From Andalucia godoyi (taxonomy: Eukaryota; Discoba; Jakobea; Jakobida; Andaluciidae): a DNA stretch of 64,000 nucleotides. Shown piece by piece: positions 19,674-29,579 of this stretch. The position numbers were made by a program, and so were the translations under genes. The notes below the pieces were generated by a model. That model was not told the DNA's origin and made no database searches. It saw only the letters and a program-made list of their open reading frames with translations. Every line of letters starts with the position of its first letter. Within the stretch, counting starts at the first letter, position 1. The stretch is taken from positions 255,494 to 319,493 of the forward strand of contig VRVR01000023.1 of the NCBI GenBank assembly GCA_009859145.1. The letters run 5' to 3'.

Positions 19674-20348
19674 TTATTCGGTTCCCGTAGCAAGCGCCAA
19701 TCCTGGGTAGTACAGCAAGTCCATTTCCGGCGCATCGGCTCCATGTTGAGTGAGTGCTGTTGACACTTGGCCGCGATGGTGGGTGGAGTGATTGAAGACA
19801 TGGGCAAGAATATGCCATCGGATCTTCTCCATCTGCAAACCCTTTGTATTGCGGTATCGAAACGAAAGCAGCACGTCCGATTCGTCGTACTCTTCAACAA
19901 GCCGAACCCAGAGCTGCGACATCTTTCTCAGTTCATCTTTTAAATCATCGTAATCAGAGACCGCATTCCCCCAGGACCCTCGATCTGCACTCCAAAATGC
20001 GCTCAGTGCGTGCTGAATGTCAACCAACCCGTCCTCGCAGCCTCCATCATCACCATCTCTATCTCCACCGGCAATTGTCGAGTGCGTCGTCTCCTTGTTC
20101 AGCCGCACTGCAGCGAACCGAAACTTCCGAACAGAATCATTAGAAAATGGGTTCGTTGCGGTCATTCGAGCGTACCACAAGGCCTCGGAAAACAAAATAT
20201 GCACCAGTGTCCCGTGGATGGACGCAAAGAACAAACCGCCGTGCGCGCGTCGAGCTGTTTCAGGAAGCGCGTCGCACGACTCCAGCAACTTGTTTGTTGC
20301 CCACACATTGTATTGCGCCATCAAGCGCAAGTGCATCGCCAGAGTCAT
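19674..20348 (-). CDS. DinB/YfiT-fold four-helix metalloprotein
   Basis: 224 residues from ATG 20348. It opens with 'LMAQYNVWATNKLLESC', typical of DinB proteins, and carries the family's three metal-binding histidines: one in 'GTLVHILFSEALWYARM' and two in 'HVFNHSTHHRGQVSTAL'. DinB-fold proteins are mostly bacterial; some act as thiol-S-transferases or damage-induced proteins of unknown reaction. An insertion of about 25 residues rich in Gly/Asp ('GGDRDGDDGG') sits mid-protein. Being uncommon in eukaryotes, it may have come from bacteria. It is tail-to-tail with the ATPase gene (107 bases). Confidence 0.88.
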   Translation of the reverse strand: MTLAMHLRLMAQYNVWATNKLLESCDALPETARRAHGGLFFASIHGTLVHILFSEALWYARMTATNPFSNDSVRKFRFAAVRLNKETTHSTIAGGDRDGDDGGCEDGLVDIQHALSAFWSADRGSWGNAVSDYDDLKDELRKMSQLWVRLVEEYDESDVLLSFRYRNTKGLQMEKIRWHILAHVFNHSTHHRGQVSTALTQHGADAPEMDLLYYPGLALATGTE

Positions 20349-20568
20349 TATGCTGTATGTGTGTGTGTGTGTTCTTCTGGTGGTGGAAAGACGTGGAAAG
20401 ATGCGTTGCCCAGATTTTGCAATGGTCTTTCATCGAAGAGCGTTTCCGAGTTTGGCGAGATTGCGTTGACAGCTGTCGATCGCGGTTCGCAAGAATCCTT
20501 TTTTGCTCTCCTAATCACGCTTCTCTCGTTGTTCTTCTTCGTTCTCCGACTCTTATCATCATCATCAA

Positions 20569-20619
<51 letters not shown>

Positions 20620-20675
20620 CCGGCGTATTACGCATAGTTTTCCTTTTTTTGTTGTTGTTGTTTTGTTTTTTTGGG
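20349..20675. promoter_or_regulatory. Divergent intergenic region with (TAG)n microsatellite
   Basis: About 330 bases between the DinB gene and DNAAF4, with a GT run near 20358-20372, a TAG repeat of about 17 units (20569-20619) and T-rich tracts. It stays open in the DNAAF4 frame, but only from GTG codons and with poly-valine, so I treat it as leader, not protein. Confidence 0.6.
20569..20619. repeat. (TAG)n microsatellite
   Basis: About 17 uninterrupted TAG units in the leader of DNAAF4, 57 bases before its ATG. Confidence 0.95.
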
Positions 20676-22805
20676 ATGCCTGTTTCTTGCAAGTACAGCT
20701 GGACAGAGTCGGAGAGCCATGTGGAGGTGGACGTGACACTTCCGAATGCATCGTGTGCGCGAGTGCTTGACTTGGAGATCTACGACTCGTTCATCACACT
20801 AAACAGTCCGCCGTATCTGTTGGACATTGATCTTTCGGGCGTTGTGGTTCCCCACGACTCGTCTGCGTCTGTCGAGTCGTTGGACACGGTGGTTTTTCGG
20901 TTGCAAAAGGCTCCCGAGTCTGTGGGAAAATGGGGTGTTCTCGAGTGGAAGGCAGGCGACAAGAAGACGCGCATGGAGCGTCGAAAAGAGGCCGTTTCTA
21001 GACGCGTGGCATATGAAGAGGATGCACAGAGAAGGAGAGTGGAAGAACGACGCAAATTGGAAAAGAAGGTGTTTGAAGAATCGTGGGAGCTCGAAAAACA
21101 AAAGAAGCAAACGGTCGAGGCTCAGAAGGGGAAAGAGCGGTCCGAGGCAGAAGTGGAAATTCAGGAGTTTGTGGACAAGTCGTCTGCAAAGAGGAACGAA
21201 GACCGCGAAGCGGAAGAGGAAGAGGAAGAAGAAGAAGAGGAAAATGTGGAGCATTCGCATACCCACCATCACGTGAGGTGGGCAGATGAAGAGGAAAGCG
21301 GTTCGGGGACGAGCGCAAGTCACAAAAGAGAAGCGGCAACAAAGAAGGAGATGTTTGATATGGAAGACGAGGTTACGACGGAAAAGAGTGCGCCGCTGCC
21401 CCCTATTCGAGACCACAGACCAGTTTCGGTATCCTTCACACCGTCGGCCTCGCATCTACCGGCTCGCGACAACTCGTCTCGGAGTGCTGAGCTCGACAGT
21501 GAATTCAAACCCCGAAAGGCAGTGGTGCAAAAGGAAAAGAACCCGAATTCTGGAGAAGTGGAGGAAAAGAACTCGCTGTGGCTCAAGGATCGAGGTGACT
21601 ACTTTTACAAGCTGAAAAACTACGAAAGTGCCATTCTACAGTACGATGTGGCCATTGAGCTGGATCCGCAGTACTATGATGCGCTGTCAAATCGCGCGTT
21701 ATGCCACTTCATGCAAGGGGACTACCACAAGTGTATAGGCGATTGTTCCACCTGCATTCAGATGTTCTTTTCTGGCCGAAAGGACGCTGTAGCGCCTTCA
21801 TCGGAGAGTGCCCGTCGAATTGCGAAGTGGTATGTTCGTCGAGGAACTGCATTGTTTTACAGCGCTTCCTATGCAGAAGCCTTCCGCGACTATCGACGTG
21901 CAGCCCAGCTTTGGCCGCAGGACATATCTCTTCAGTTGGATTTGCACGATATTCGACGTGCGGCACTGATGTCCGGCGCGTTGAAGAGAAGCGAGAAGGA
22001 CAGTGGCAACACCATGGATGTCGTTGGGGATGTCGTTTCCCCGAAATTCGATATGGAGGACGATGTTCTATGCGCTTCTGCGCGTGCTTTATTGGGCTTC
22101 TCGGAGGAATCGATGGAGACGAAGAAGAAGGCGGATGCGTTGTTCGCCGCTCACAAGCTTCCAGAGGCAATTACCGAGTACAGAAATTGCTTGAATTCCG
22201 ACCGCCGCAATTTGTATGCGTGGGGCAACATGACGGCCTGCTTGTTGAAAGCGGGCATGTATACGGAATGCGTAGCCGAGTGTACTGTGCTGATGGATAT
22301 TTGTGCGGATCTTATTGTCAAGACAGAGGGCAAGCCGCTTTCAGTGTTGTTCCTGAAGTCTGCTGCTCGAAGAGCGTTTGCGAACTTGCATCTCGGTCGG
22401 CTCGAGAACGCTCTCAAGGATATTGCGCACGCTTCCAGGATTGATCCCGCGAACCGCTTCTTGCGAGAGGATCATGATCTCATTTCGAACATCAATAAGC
22501 TGCACACGGATGCGAAGTTTGATCGAAATCGGGCTGTGTTCTTCATCAAGAGCGGGCAATGGAAGGAAGCAGAGAGTGCATATCGGGCTGCCATATCCAA
22601 GTGGCCGTGTGATCCGGTTGCGCTTGCCGGTATTGGAAAGTGTCTTTTGGAACTCGGACGACAAGATGAATCCAGGAAAGTCTTTGAGCAGGTTCTGCAG
22701 TTTGTGTCGGATCCGCTTGCAGAATCCTGTTTCGAGAAGGATGACCTTGCATCGGCGTTTTCAGATGCACGGAGCGCCGTTGCATTACCCGCGGTGTCGA
22801 CGTAG
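20676..22805 (+). CDS. DNAAF4: DNAAF4 (DYX1C1)-like dynein axonemal assembly factor with extra TPRs
   Basis: 709 residues from ATG 20676; human DNAAF4 has 420. The N-terminal CS/p23-like domain ('CKYSWTESESHVEVDVTLP', 'INSPPYLLDIDLSGVVVP'-type region, 'DTVVFRLQKAPESVGKWGVL') is followed by a charged coiled coil (about residues 90-240), a VSFTP motif near residue 252, and the family TPR domain ('SLWLKDRGDYFYKLKNYESA', 'ALSNRALCHFMQGDYHKCI', 'WYVRRGTALFYSASYAEAF'). DNAAF4 helps Hsp90/R2TP preassemble axonemal dynein arms in the cytoplasm. A second block of TPR-like repeats, residues about 470-709 ('KADALFAAHKLPEAITEYRN', 'ALAGIGKCLLELGRQDESRK'), is an extension. Its presence argues for a motile cilium. 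Confidence 0.88.
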   Translation: MPVSCKYSWTESESHVEVDVTLPNASCARVLDLEIYDSFITLNSPPYLLDIDLSGVVVPHDSSASVESLDTVVFRLQKAPESVGKWGVLEWKAGDKKTRMERRKEAVSRRVAYEEDAQRRRVEERRKLEKKVFEESWELEKQKKQTVEAQKGKERSEAEVEIQEFVDKSSAKRNEDREAEEEEEEEEEENVEHSHTHHHVRWADEEESGSGTSASHKREAATKKEMFDMEDEVTTEKSAPLPPIRDHRPVSVSFTPSASHLPARDNSSRSAELDSEFKPRKAVVQKEKNPNSGEVEEKNSLWLKDRGDYFYKLKNYESAILQYDVAIELDPQYYDALSNRALCHFMQGDYHKCIGDCSTCIQMFFSGRKDAVAPSSESARRIAKWYVRRGTALFYSASYAEAFRDYRRAAQLWPQDISLQLDLHDIRRAALMSGALKRSEKDSGNTMDVVGDVVSPKFDMEDDVLCASARALLGFSEESMETKKKADALFAAHKLPEAITEYRNCLNSDRRNLYAWGNMTACLLKAGMYTECVAECTVLMDICADLIVKTEGKPLSVLFLKSAARRAFANLHLGRLENALKDIAHASRIDPANRFLREDHDLISNINKLHTDAKFDRNRAVFFIKSGQWKEAESAYRAAISKWPCDPVALAGIGKCLLELGRQDESRKVFEQVLQFVSDPLAESCFEKDDLASAFSDARSAVALPAVST

Positions 22806-22917
22806 CACGTGCACCCCTAGGTGGATATCTGCACCGATAGTTGGATGTACGTGGAGAGCAACAATACTTTTACAGTTTCAGATATTACTGCACAAGATCA
22901 TTGGGAAACAATCATCA

Positions 22918-22975
22918 TGAGAATAATGATAAAGATAATGATAAAGATAAAGATAATGATAAAGATAAGAACAAT
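22918..22975. repeat. Imperfect GATAAT/GATAAA repeat
   Basis: Short tandem hexamers in the 200-base gap between the converging DNAAF4 and DUF4485 genes. Confidence 0.8.
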
Positions 22976-23008
22976 CGGCACTCATACACAAGCTTCGCAA
23001 GAGCCTTT

Positions 23009-24291
23009 TCAATCTGACGCATCGCCAAGCGTCCGTTCGAACTCGGCCGATCTTTGCTGAAACTTTTCGTACTCTTTTCGGAACTGCTCTTCTGGATCCT
23101 CGTCGTCCTGTTCGCCATCCGCGCGCTTTGCCAGAGGAGAGTACGAATCGGAAGATCCGCCAGGCGAGACCTCCAGAGTGCTACCGGTGGACTCTCGTTT
23201 CGACTGCAACGGAGCGCTCCTTCCCAGCGGGTCGTCGAGGGCGTCGTGGTCCGTTCCATCCAACACAAGTGGATATGACTCCGGCTCTTCCCGAGGAACC
23301 GAGTCATTTCTCAGCACCGGCACAGAAGAGGAGCCCTCCAAGCTGGCATTCGAAGCTACTACTCGATCCAACATCCTTTGAAGATGCAAACACTCTGTCT
23401 GTGACGACGACAGCGCAATTTCCATCTGTCGAATGCGATTTTCCAAGGCCTCGTTTCTCTGTCGTTCTTTTGAAAAGGCAATTTTGAGATCTTCCAGCTC
23501 CACAGAAACCTGCTCCAGTCTCACTGCTGCAAGCTGACCACTTCGAAGCTGTTTGTTGCTCATATCCGAATTAGCAAGTTGGGAATTCGCCTGCGCCGCC
23601 GCCGCTGCAGCGGGCCGTGTGCTGGAGGCACTCCCGTTATTCCTCGACGATGAGGTGCTGCTTGTCTCGCGCGACTCTGCCAGCAGATCTTGAAACGTAA
23701 TGCCTGGTCGCGAAGAACCCGAGCCCGAGCCCGAGCCCGACATTGTCGACCCATGAGAGCCCACTCCTTCGAATCCAGAAGACGCCGTTCCGGAGGCTTC
23801 AAACATGCTGAAATGCGTTGGAGACTTTTTGTCTGAAATCCGAACTCGAAGGAACAGCGGAAGATTGGGAAGCTCTTCTGATTTTGGAAGCTTGTCGAAC
23901 GGCTCTGTTAGTTCCTTTGTCTTGACCTGCAGCAGCAGCAGCTTTGCATAATCATTCCGCGTCTTTTTCCAGGAAACATTCCTGACAGGCTCCTTCAGCT
24001 TCTCCATCCACTACAAAAGGCAGAAGTGCAAAGGAAACAAAAACGACACACACACACACACACACCCAAGCAAATAAGCATTTGATTTCATTATGGAGAA
24101 AAGCAGTAGTCAAGGAGAGAAAGGAGGAAACAAAAAAAGAAAAGAGAAAAAGAAAAAGAGAGGAAAACACAGCAGGATCTAAAACATACTTTTTGACAGC
24201 GGATCTGCAACGGTTTATCAAGCGAGGAAATCGAGGACTCGATGGCTTTTCTGTAGTGAAGAAATCGCTCGTCAATCGACACGGCATCCAT
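23009..24291 (-). CDS. DUF4485 (CEP112-type) coiled-coil protein; two exons
   Basis: Exon 1 is 24291-24190 (34 codons) and exon 2 is 24010-23009, joined in phase 0 to give 367 residues. Across the junction the protein reads 'LQIRCQK' + 'WMEKLKEPVRN', then 'KTRNDYAKLLLLQVKTKEL' and 'EPFDKLPKSEELPNLP'. This fits the DUF4485 domain of centrosomal CEP112 (CCDC46), which has 'RQRCALWI.KLCEP', 'KNRNLYAKLLLHMLKRG' and 'PFTHRPEPG.L..LP'. A Gly/Ser/Ala-rich linker, one coiled coil (about residues 205-260) and an acidic tail follow. It is far shorter than human CEP112 (about 950), so I leave the symbol blank. A centriolar or ciliary-base role is likely by family. It is divergent from PDS5. Confidence 0.78.
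24011..24189 (-). other. Intron of the DUF4485 gene
   Basis: 179 bases, GTATGT donor at 24189 and TTTTGTAG acceptor ending at 24011, containing a (GT)n run. Splicing joins the two halves of the DUF4485 domain in frame. Confidence 0.9.
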
Positions 24292-24819
24292 GTTTCTCCG
24301 TTTCTGAATGCCACCTGCACAATTGAGACACCGGACGGGCAGAAAGGGAGGAATCACAACAGCACACGAGCCGAAAATAAAAATAAAAATATGGACAAAA
24401 AAAATAATAATAAATACATTATAATAACAAAATAGAAAAAAGGAAAGCCGTGATCGGTCTCCGTTTTCGACGCACGAGAGAGTTCGTTGACGAAGAGAAA
24501 AAAGAGTTATCGACATGTGTCGATCGGTAGCGGAATCTCTCTCGGACCTGTCAGTCTGTCCCACCTGTCAGAGAGTGTGTCAGTTCCCGCGCTGGTGTCT
24601 CCCATCTGGCGCCAGCGCCCAACTGAGAAACCCCCCTTTATTCCCAATTCTCACGCTTTTCATCGGAGTTTGGACATTCCCAGTCTTTTTATATATCTCA
24701 CGTTTCTTTCCTTTCTTCTTCCTTTCTTCTTCCTCTCTTCTTCTTCTCGCCTCTTCTCGCCTTCTTTCTATCCATTTTCTGAATTGTTTATTTTTTTCAA
24801 GGTTCTAGGAACTCACAAA
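24292..24819. promoter_or_regulatory. Divergent intergenic region
   Basis: About 530 bases between the DUF4485 gene and PDS5. It has an A-rich tract (about 24376-24440) and a CT-rich tract (about 24700-24775). No gene is evident. Confidence 0.35.
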
Positions 24820-27800
24820 ATGTCTAGAAGAAGCAACCGGGCAAAGCATTCAGAACCGGGAATGCCGCAATCCGAGACTAGTGTTCCGCAGCTAGTGAAT
24901 GTATGTTTATTATTATTATTATTATTATTTGCATTTCCTGCCTTCTTCTTCTCCGATACTAATTATTTTCTGTTTTTTCCTTCTCCTTCTTCGTTATTTT
25001 TTTTTATTGGTTGACATGAAATCTTTCACCCAGGAGATTCACGGCAAGCTGTTTCCTACGGATGCAAAGACACAGCCGGAATCGCCGAGTGCAGCCTACT
25101 TTGGGTCTTTGGTGCATTCGCGCATTCTGGGATCGTCGGCCGTGTCCGCGGAGTGCAGGGCCAAGTCGTTTGTTGTTCTGGCGGAAATCTTTCGCTTGTC
25201 CGCACCGAGTGTACCGTCGTTTGAAAATGATGCACATGCGATGTCCGCGTTTCGCTTGTTTGCAGTCGAGTTGACGCATATTCAACAGGAGGATTCGCCG
25301 TATTTTGAATTGTACTTCTCCGGACTGGAAAAGCTGGCGCTGTCCAAATGCTTCTCGCACGTGTTCGAAGCGTTGCATTCGCTGTTCCAGGAGTTGGTGG
25401 AGGCAGTTTTGGAATCTGCAAACCCCGGTTCGTCCGGAAAGATCGAGCAGTACTTGGCAGATTTACTCACAGCATTGTTTGAAAAATACACAGACGACGG
25501 AGAGGACATGGACACTGTTTTTGCATCCATCTTGGAAAAATTGATTGCATTCAAGGACAAGGATGGCAACATAGTGTTCCCCGGGGCGTACGGGGTCGTT
25601 TCGCGGATGCTGTTATCGTGCTCGGATGTTCTGCAGCATCCGATCTCGCGCATCATTTCTGATTCCGTCGTGAAAGGATCTTCGTCCATCAAGCTGTTCA
25701 AAGAGCGCAAAACGCTGCACGAGATTATTTTTCAGTTGAACCAAATATCCTCCAATCTTCTACTCTTTGCTCTACCTTCTATTGCGCAAGGTCTCGACGT
25801 GGAGGCTGACGATGCAAGGCTCGCAACCGTCACACTTCTGTGCAGAATGTTTTCTTCCGAGAAGTCTACCTTGTTTTCCGAGTACGAGGGGATGTTCCAG
25901 GCTTTGCTGAGCAGATTCACGGACCGCGCTGGGCATATTCGGTTGGCACTGACGCATTTTTCAAAGGTCATGTTGCTGCATCACCCAACATCTGCTGCGG
26001 CACTGAACAGTCATCTTCGAAATCGGACGCTGGACGTCGAAGACGGAGTGAGGCGTGCGGTTGTCAGCACAGTTCTTTCTGTTGCACAACAAGACCTCTC
26101 GCTCATTGACGAAGTGGTGTTGCGAGAGGTTGGGTCTCGTTGCCACGACAAGAAGCATGCTGTGCGATCAGTTGCTGTTGACGGCCTCGTAGCATTGTAT
26201 AAGCAGTACATTCGACGTGTTGTGAGCAAGTCCTTGCCGGCAGCGGAGTGCAAGAAACTGTCGTGGATTCCCGACGTCTTGCTGGCAGCCTACATGTCGA
26301 TGGACGAGGAGCTGAGAATGACGTCAGAACGGCTTTTGGACTCGATTCTGTCCTTTGGGGAGTCCATGGAGGAACGAGCAATCTTGTTTATTCATTTGAT
26401 CAGTAACTTGTCGGCCGCGGGGATGCAAATCTTCAAAACAATGTTGGACACCAAGAAAAAGTCTTCGGAACACTTGAGCACGATCGTCCAGCTCAATCAG
26501 CAGGGACTGGATTTCACGAATGAAAAAGTGAGACGACATGTCGATGCATTGGCTGGCATGTTTCCATCCAGCAGCCGTTCCATGATTTCCGATATTGTCG
26601 TCAAGATTTACGCGCAATGCCGATCGACAAAGTTCGCTGGCCGCATTTTGTCAATTACTCAGCCCGTGACAGAGCATGACGAAATGGTGGATCACATCAA
26701 ATCTCTTCTCAAGTCGACGAAGGATCTGTCACTTTCCGATGACCACGTTCCTTGGTATCATTTTCTTGTGCGTAGATGTTCGTATGCTTCGATTTGCTCC
26801 TCGGTGCTGGAAGCCGTTGCGTCCTTGGCGATCGCGAGCCCAGATCCCACTGCCGGAAGTGCCTCTCTCATCATCTTGAATATGATCGCCGACAGATTCC
26901 CTCTGGCGCTTGGAAATTGCATGTCATCCCTGGCCCAAGTTGTGACCGAATCCAAGGGCGAAACTGCAGCTGAAAGTGCCATGCGTGTTCTCAGCAAGTG
27001 CGGTGCAGGATTAGAATCTTCAAACCCGTCTCTGTACCGCACGCTGCGATCCAAGTTCGAGTCATTTTGCATCTCGAGCCGACCTCGGCTGTCCAAATAC
27101 TCGGTCCGTCTCGCGTCGATTGGTGCGACCAATCCTGACGTTCTGTTGTCTTCGTTGTCCAGAAAGCTGCAGGACAACTGTCGCGAAGGGGCGTATCTGG
27201 GAGCTGTCCTGAGCGGCGTCTCAGAAATGCAAAAGGTCTCCAAGTTTGTGTTTGACAACATGCAGGAGGATGTTCTGACGTTCATTACCAGTGTTGTTTT
27301 GTCCTCGAGCGTCCCCAAGAATCTCCCAGATTCCGTGTCAATTGAGCAGCCAAACTCCTTCTGCGTTACAAAAAAGTACGGTCTCAAAATCCTGTCGAGA
27401 CATCTCACGAAAACGTTTGATGGAGCCCTCTTCGAAGACTTTGCAAAGTTCGTCAATGCAGTTTTCGACCGAAAGTTCTCAGTACCGGGGCACACAAGTC
27501 AAGTCGCACTGGAATATTTTTCTGGACGCAGCGTTCTGCGTCTTTTGGCAGAACCCACCACAGAGGCCCACGTTCCATTGTCCCTGTTCTACAGCTGCAC
27601 CCGCAGCGTACTGTTGAACGAAGACTCGCAAGTTCGCCTCATGTTCCTCTCCAAGGCGTATGCTCTTGTTCGGCAACAGCGTCTGCCTGTCAAGTATTTT
27701 TCGCTCTTTGTCATTGGTTGTATTGACCCAGATGCATCCGTTGCTGAGCGTAGCCGTGAATGCCTTCGTGACGTGCTGTCCGTGTTTTTCCACATTGTGC

Positions 27801-28516
27801 AGCAGCACAGCGTCACCATGAATAAGGGGTTTGCGTATACCATCATGCCAGAATACGCCATCCCGCCGCTGGTTCATATTCTGGCGCACGTGACGGAGGA
27901 TGTAGACTACAATCTTGTCGCCCGTTGTTTGCAGGTGTATTTGGAAGAGCTTTTTGCAGACGGACGAGGCAGCGGAACGCTAGCCGCGCAGCTCTTTCAA
28001 TCGCTCAAGGCGTACGACGATACCATGTCGCCGAACTCGGATCGCTGTCGCGAGATCTGCGATATTGGATCACTCGTTTTGCAGCAGGTTTCAGAAGGCC
28101 GGGTCTTTACGATTACGGATTTGTCAGGAAAAATCCAAATCATCCCCAAGATGTTCTCCGCCGCTGCGGACCGCCGGAAGGCATCGAAGACGTATGTTCC
28201 GTCCAATTTCCAGGTTCCAAAACGGACCGTTAGCCACGGGAAGTCAAGAGAACTCGTCATGCCGTCGTCGCCCTTTGGGCCAAAAGCCGGCGTTGCAACG
28301 TCCCCCGAGACTCCCGCAACCTCATCCTCTGCGAGGAAGAATTCCAGGTCCTCGAGCGAACGAAAGCGCGCCCGGAGTTCGACTTCGAGCCGCAAGTCAA
28401 AGCGCCGTGTTCGCAGAACGACGTATGACGACGACGACGATGATGATGACGGGGAGGAAGATGTAGAAGAAGAACCCGACACGGAGAATGCTGGAGACGG
28501 CGACGAAGATATTTGA
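24820..28516 (+). CDS. PDS5: PDS5-like cohesin regulator; two exons
   Basis: Exon 1 is 24820-24900 (27 codons) and exon 2 is 25034-28516, joined in phase 0 to give 1187 residues. The body is a long HEAT-repeat solenoid with PDS5-like segments: 'FEKYTDDGEDMDTVFASILE', 'LFKERKTLHEIIFQLNQIS', 'EYEGMFQALLSRFTDRAGHI', and 'LNSHLRNRTLDVEDGVRRAV', which corresponds to 'LRSRLLDPDEKVR' in PDS5. PDS5 binds the RAD21/SMC3 gate of cohesin with WAPL and sororin-type partners and controls loop extrusion and cohesion. The C-terminal 130 residues are basic and Ser-rich, ending in an acidic run, as usual for PDS5. RAD21 lies about 13 kb downstream in the same window. Start and first exon are supported by the clean GTATGT...CAG intron. 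Confidence 0.82.
24901..25033 (+). other. Intron of PDS5
   Basis: 133 bases, GTATGT donor and TTTCACCCAG acceptor, with GGTTGACATG as a possible branch region. Without removal the frame reads poly-Leu/Phe. Confidence 0.88.
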
Positions 28517-28581
28517 ACAAAGACAACGGTCATGAGAAGCGGTTCCGTTTGCAGTTCTTGCTGTTATGTAATGATGAATGG

Positions 28582-29061
28582 TCAAAGATGGTCTTTCGAG
28601 TCCAGCAGTTTGTAAAGTTTGTGTATCTCGACACGCAATGACGCAATTCTGCAGACAACCTGCAGGGCATGTGAAAACTGCGTTTCGCAACTTCGCAAAT
28701 CTGGATTCACCAGCACTCCAAACCACTGAAGAGGATTCTTTGAGAGCCTGCGAACATCCAGTTCTGACTCGGCATCCTCGGGATCATGTATCTGAACCGG
28801 TTCCTCCAGTCGCTTGTTTGCCACAATTCTGAATTCCACGGATCCATTGCTTCCGTGTTTCTCCACAGAGATCAGCTTCGTCGGCATGATCTCCTTGGGA
28901 ACAAGCTCCGTGCTCACACGAGTGTATCCCATCGTCTTGCGGGCCTTGGCAAGATCAAACCAGCCGGCCTTCAGCATTGCTGAAAGAGACTCTTGAAGCT
29001 CCATAAATTCACCCACTTTTGACACGTACTCTTCAAAGACTGAATCCTCTGTGCCCGTCAT
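28582..29061 (-). CDS. CCDC115: CCDC115/Vma22-like V-ATPase assembly factor
   Basis: 159 residues from ATG 29061; the frame extends upstream only to a GTG, in simple sequence. Two conserved blocks identify it: 'GWFDLAKARKTMGYTRVS' (compare 'GWLSLAKARYAMG' in human CCDC115) and 'NPLQWFGVLVNPDLRSCETQF' (compare 'DPLNWFGILVPHSLRQAQ'). The ends are helical and form a coiled coil. CCDC115/Vma22 works in the ER with Vma21 and Vma12 to assemble the membrane V0 sector of V-ATPase. The V0 c subunit is also in this window (63.4-63.9 kb). It is tail-to-tail with PDS5, 65 bases apart. Confidence 0.88.
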   Translation of the reverse strand: MTGTEDSVFEEYVSKVGEFMELQESLSAMLKAGWFDLAKARKTMGYTRVSTELVPKEIMPTKLISVEKHGSNGSVEFRIVANKRLEEPVQIHDPEDAESELDVRRLSKNPLQWFGVLVNPDLRSCETQFSHALQVVCRIASLRVEIHKLYKLLDSKDHL

Positions 29062-29579
29062 TTCTCCACCCCTAGTACACGTACACAACTTCTCTCTCTG
29101 CCTCTTTCTCTCTCTCCCTCTTTGTCTCTCTGCCTCTTTGTCTCTCTGCCTCTTTGCGGCCACACACCAGAGAGCTACTGCGCACTGCGGAATGCGCGCA
29201 AGTTGGCATCAATTGATTACAAAAACACACTCGGCAACCGTAGTGCGTTGGCGCGCAAATCGAGCCTTTCTTTTTGCATTTCTTTTCGGACATCTTTCCC
29301 CTCTAAAAGACACGCCTCTTTTGCTTCGCTTCTTTGGTTGAACTTCTTGCTTTCCTTTTCGTTTTTCCCTCTTTTCTTACATGTTTTTCTTGTTTTCTTT
29401 TCTCTTTTGTTTTTTTCTCAATATTTAAATCTGCTGGCGCTCTTTCATCTATTCCTCGTTTCTTACATTATTATTTTTTTTAAATCTTATTTTTAATTTC
29501 TCCTTTTTTCTTCTTCTTTCTTTTTTCTTTTTGCGTGTGTGGTTTCTGTGCGCATACGTTGTGAGCGGAGAGAAAGGAA
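29062..29579. promoter_or_regulatory. Divergent intergenic region
   Basis: About 520 bases between CCDC115 and ISWI, with CTCTGCCTCTTT-type tandem words (29094-29155) and long pyrimidine tracts up to the ISWI start. No gene is evident. Confidence 0.4.

Noticed and set aside
20010-20675. N-terminal extension of the DNAAF4 frame with poly-valine
   Set aside because: It starts from GTG, is encoded by the TAG/GTA microsatellite and overlaps the DinB gene; the ATG at 20676 begins the conserved CS domain.
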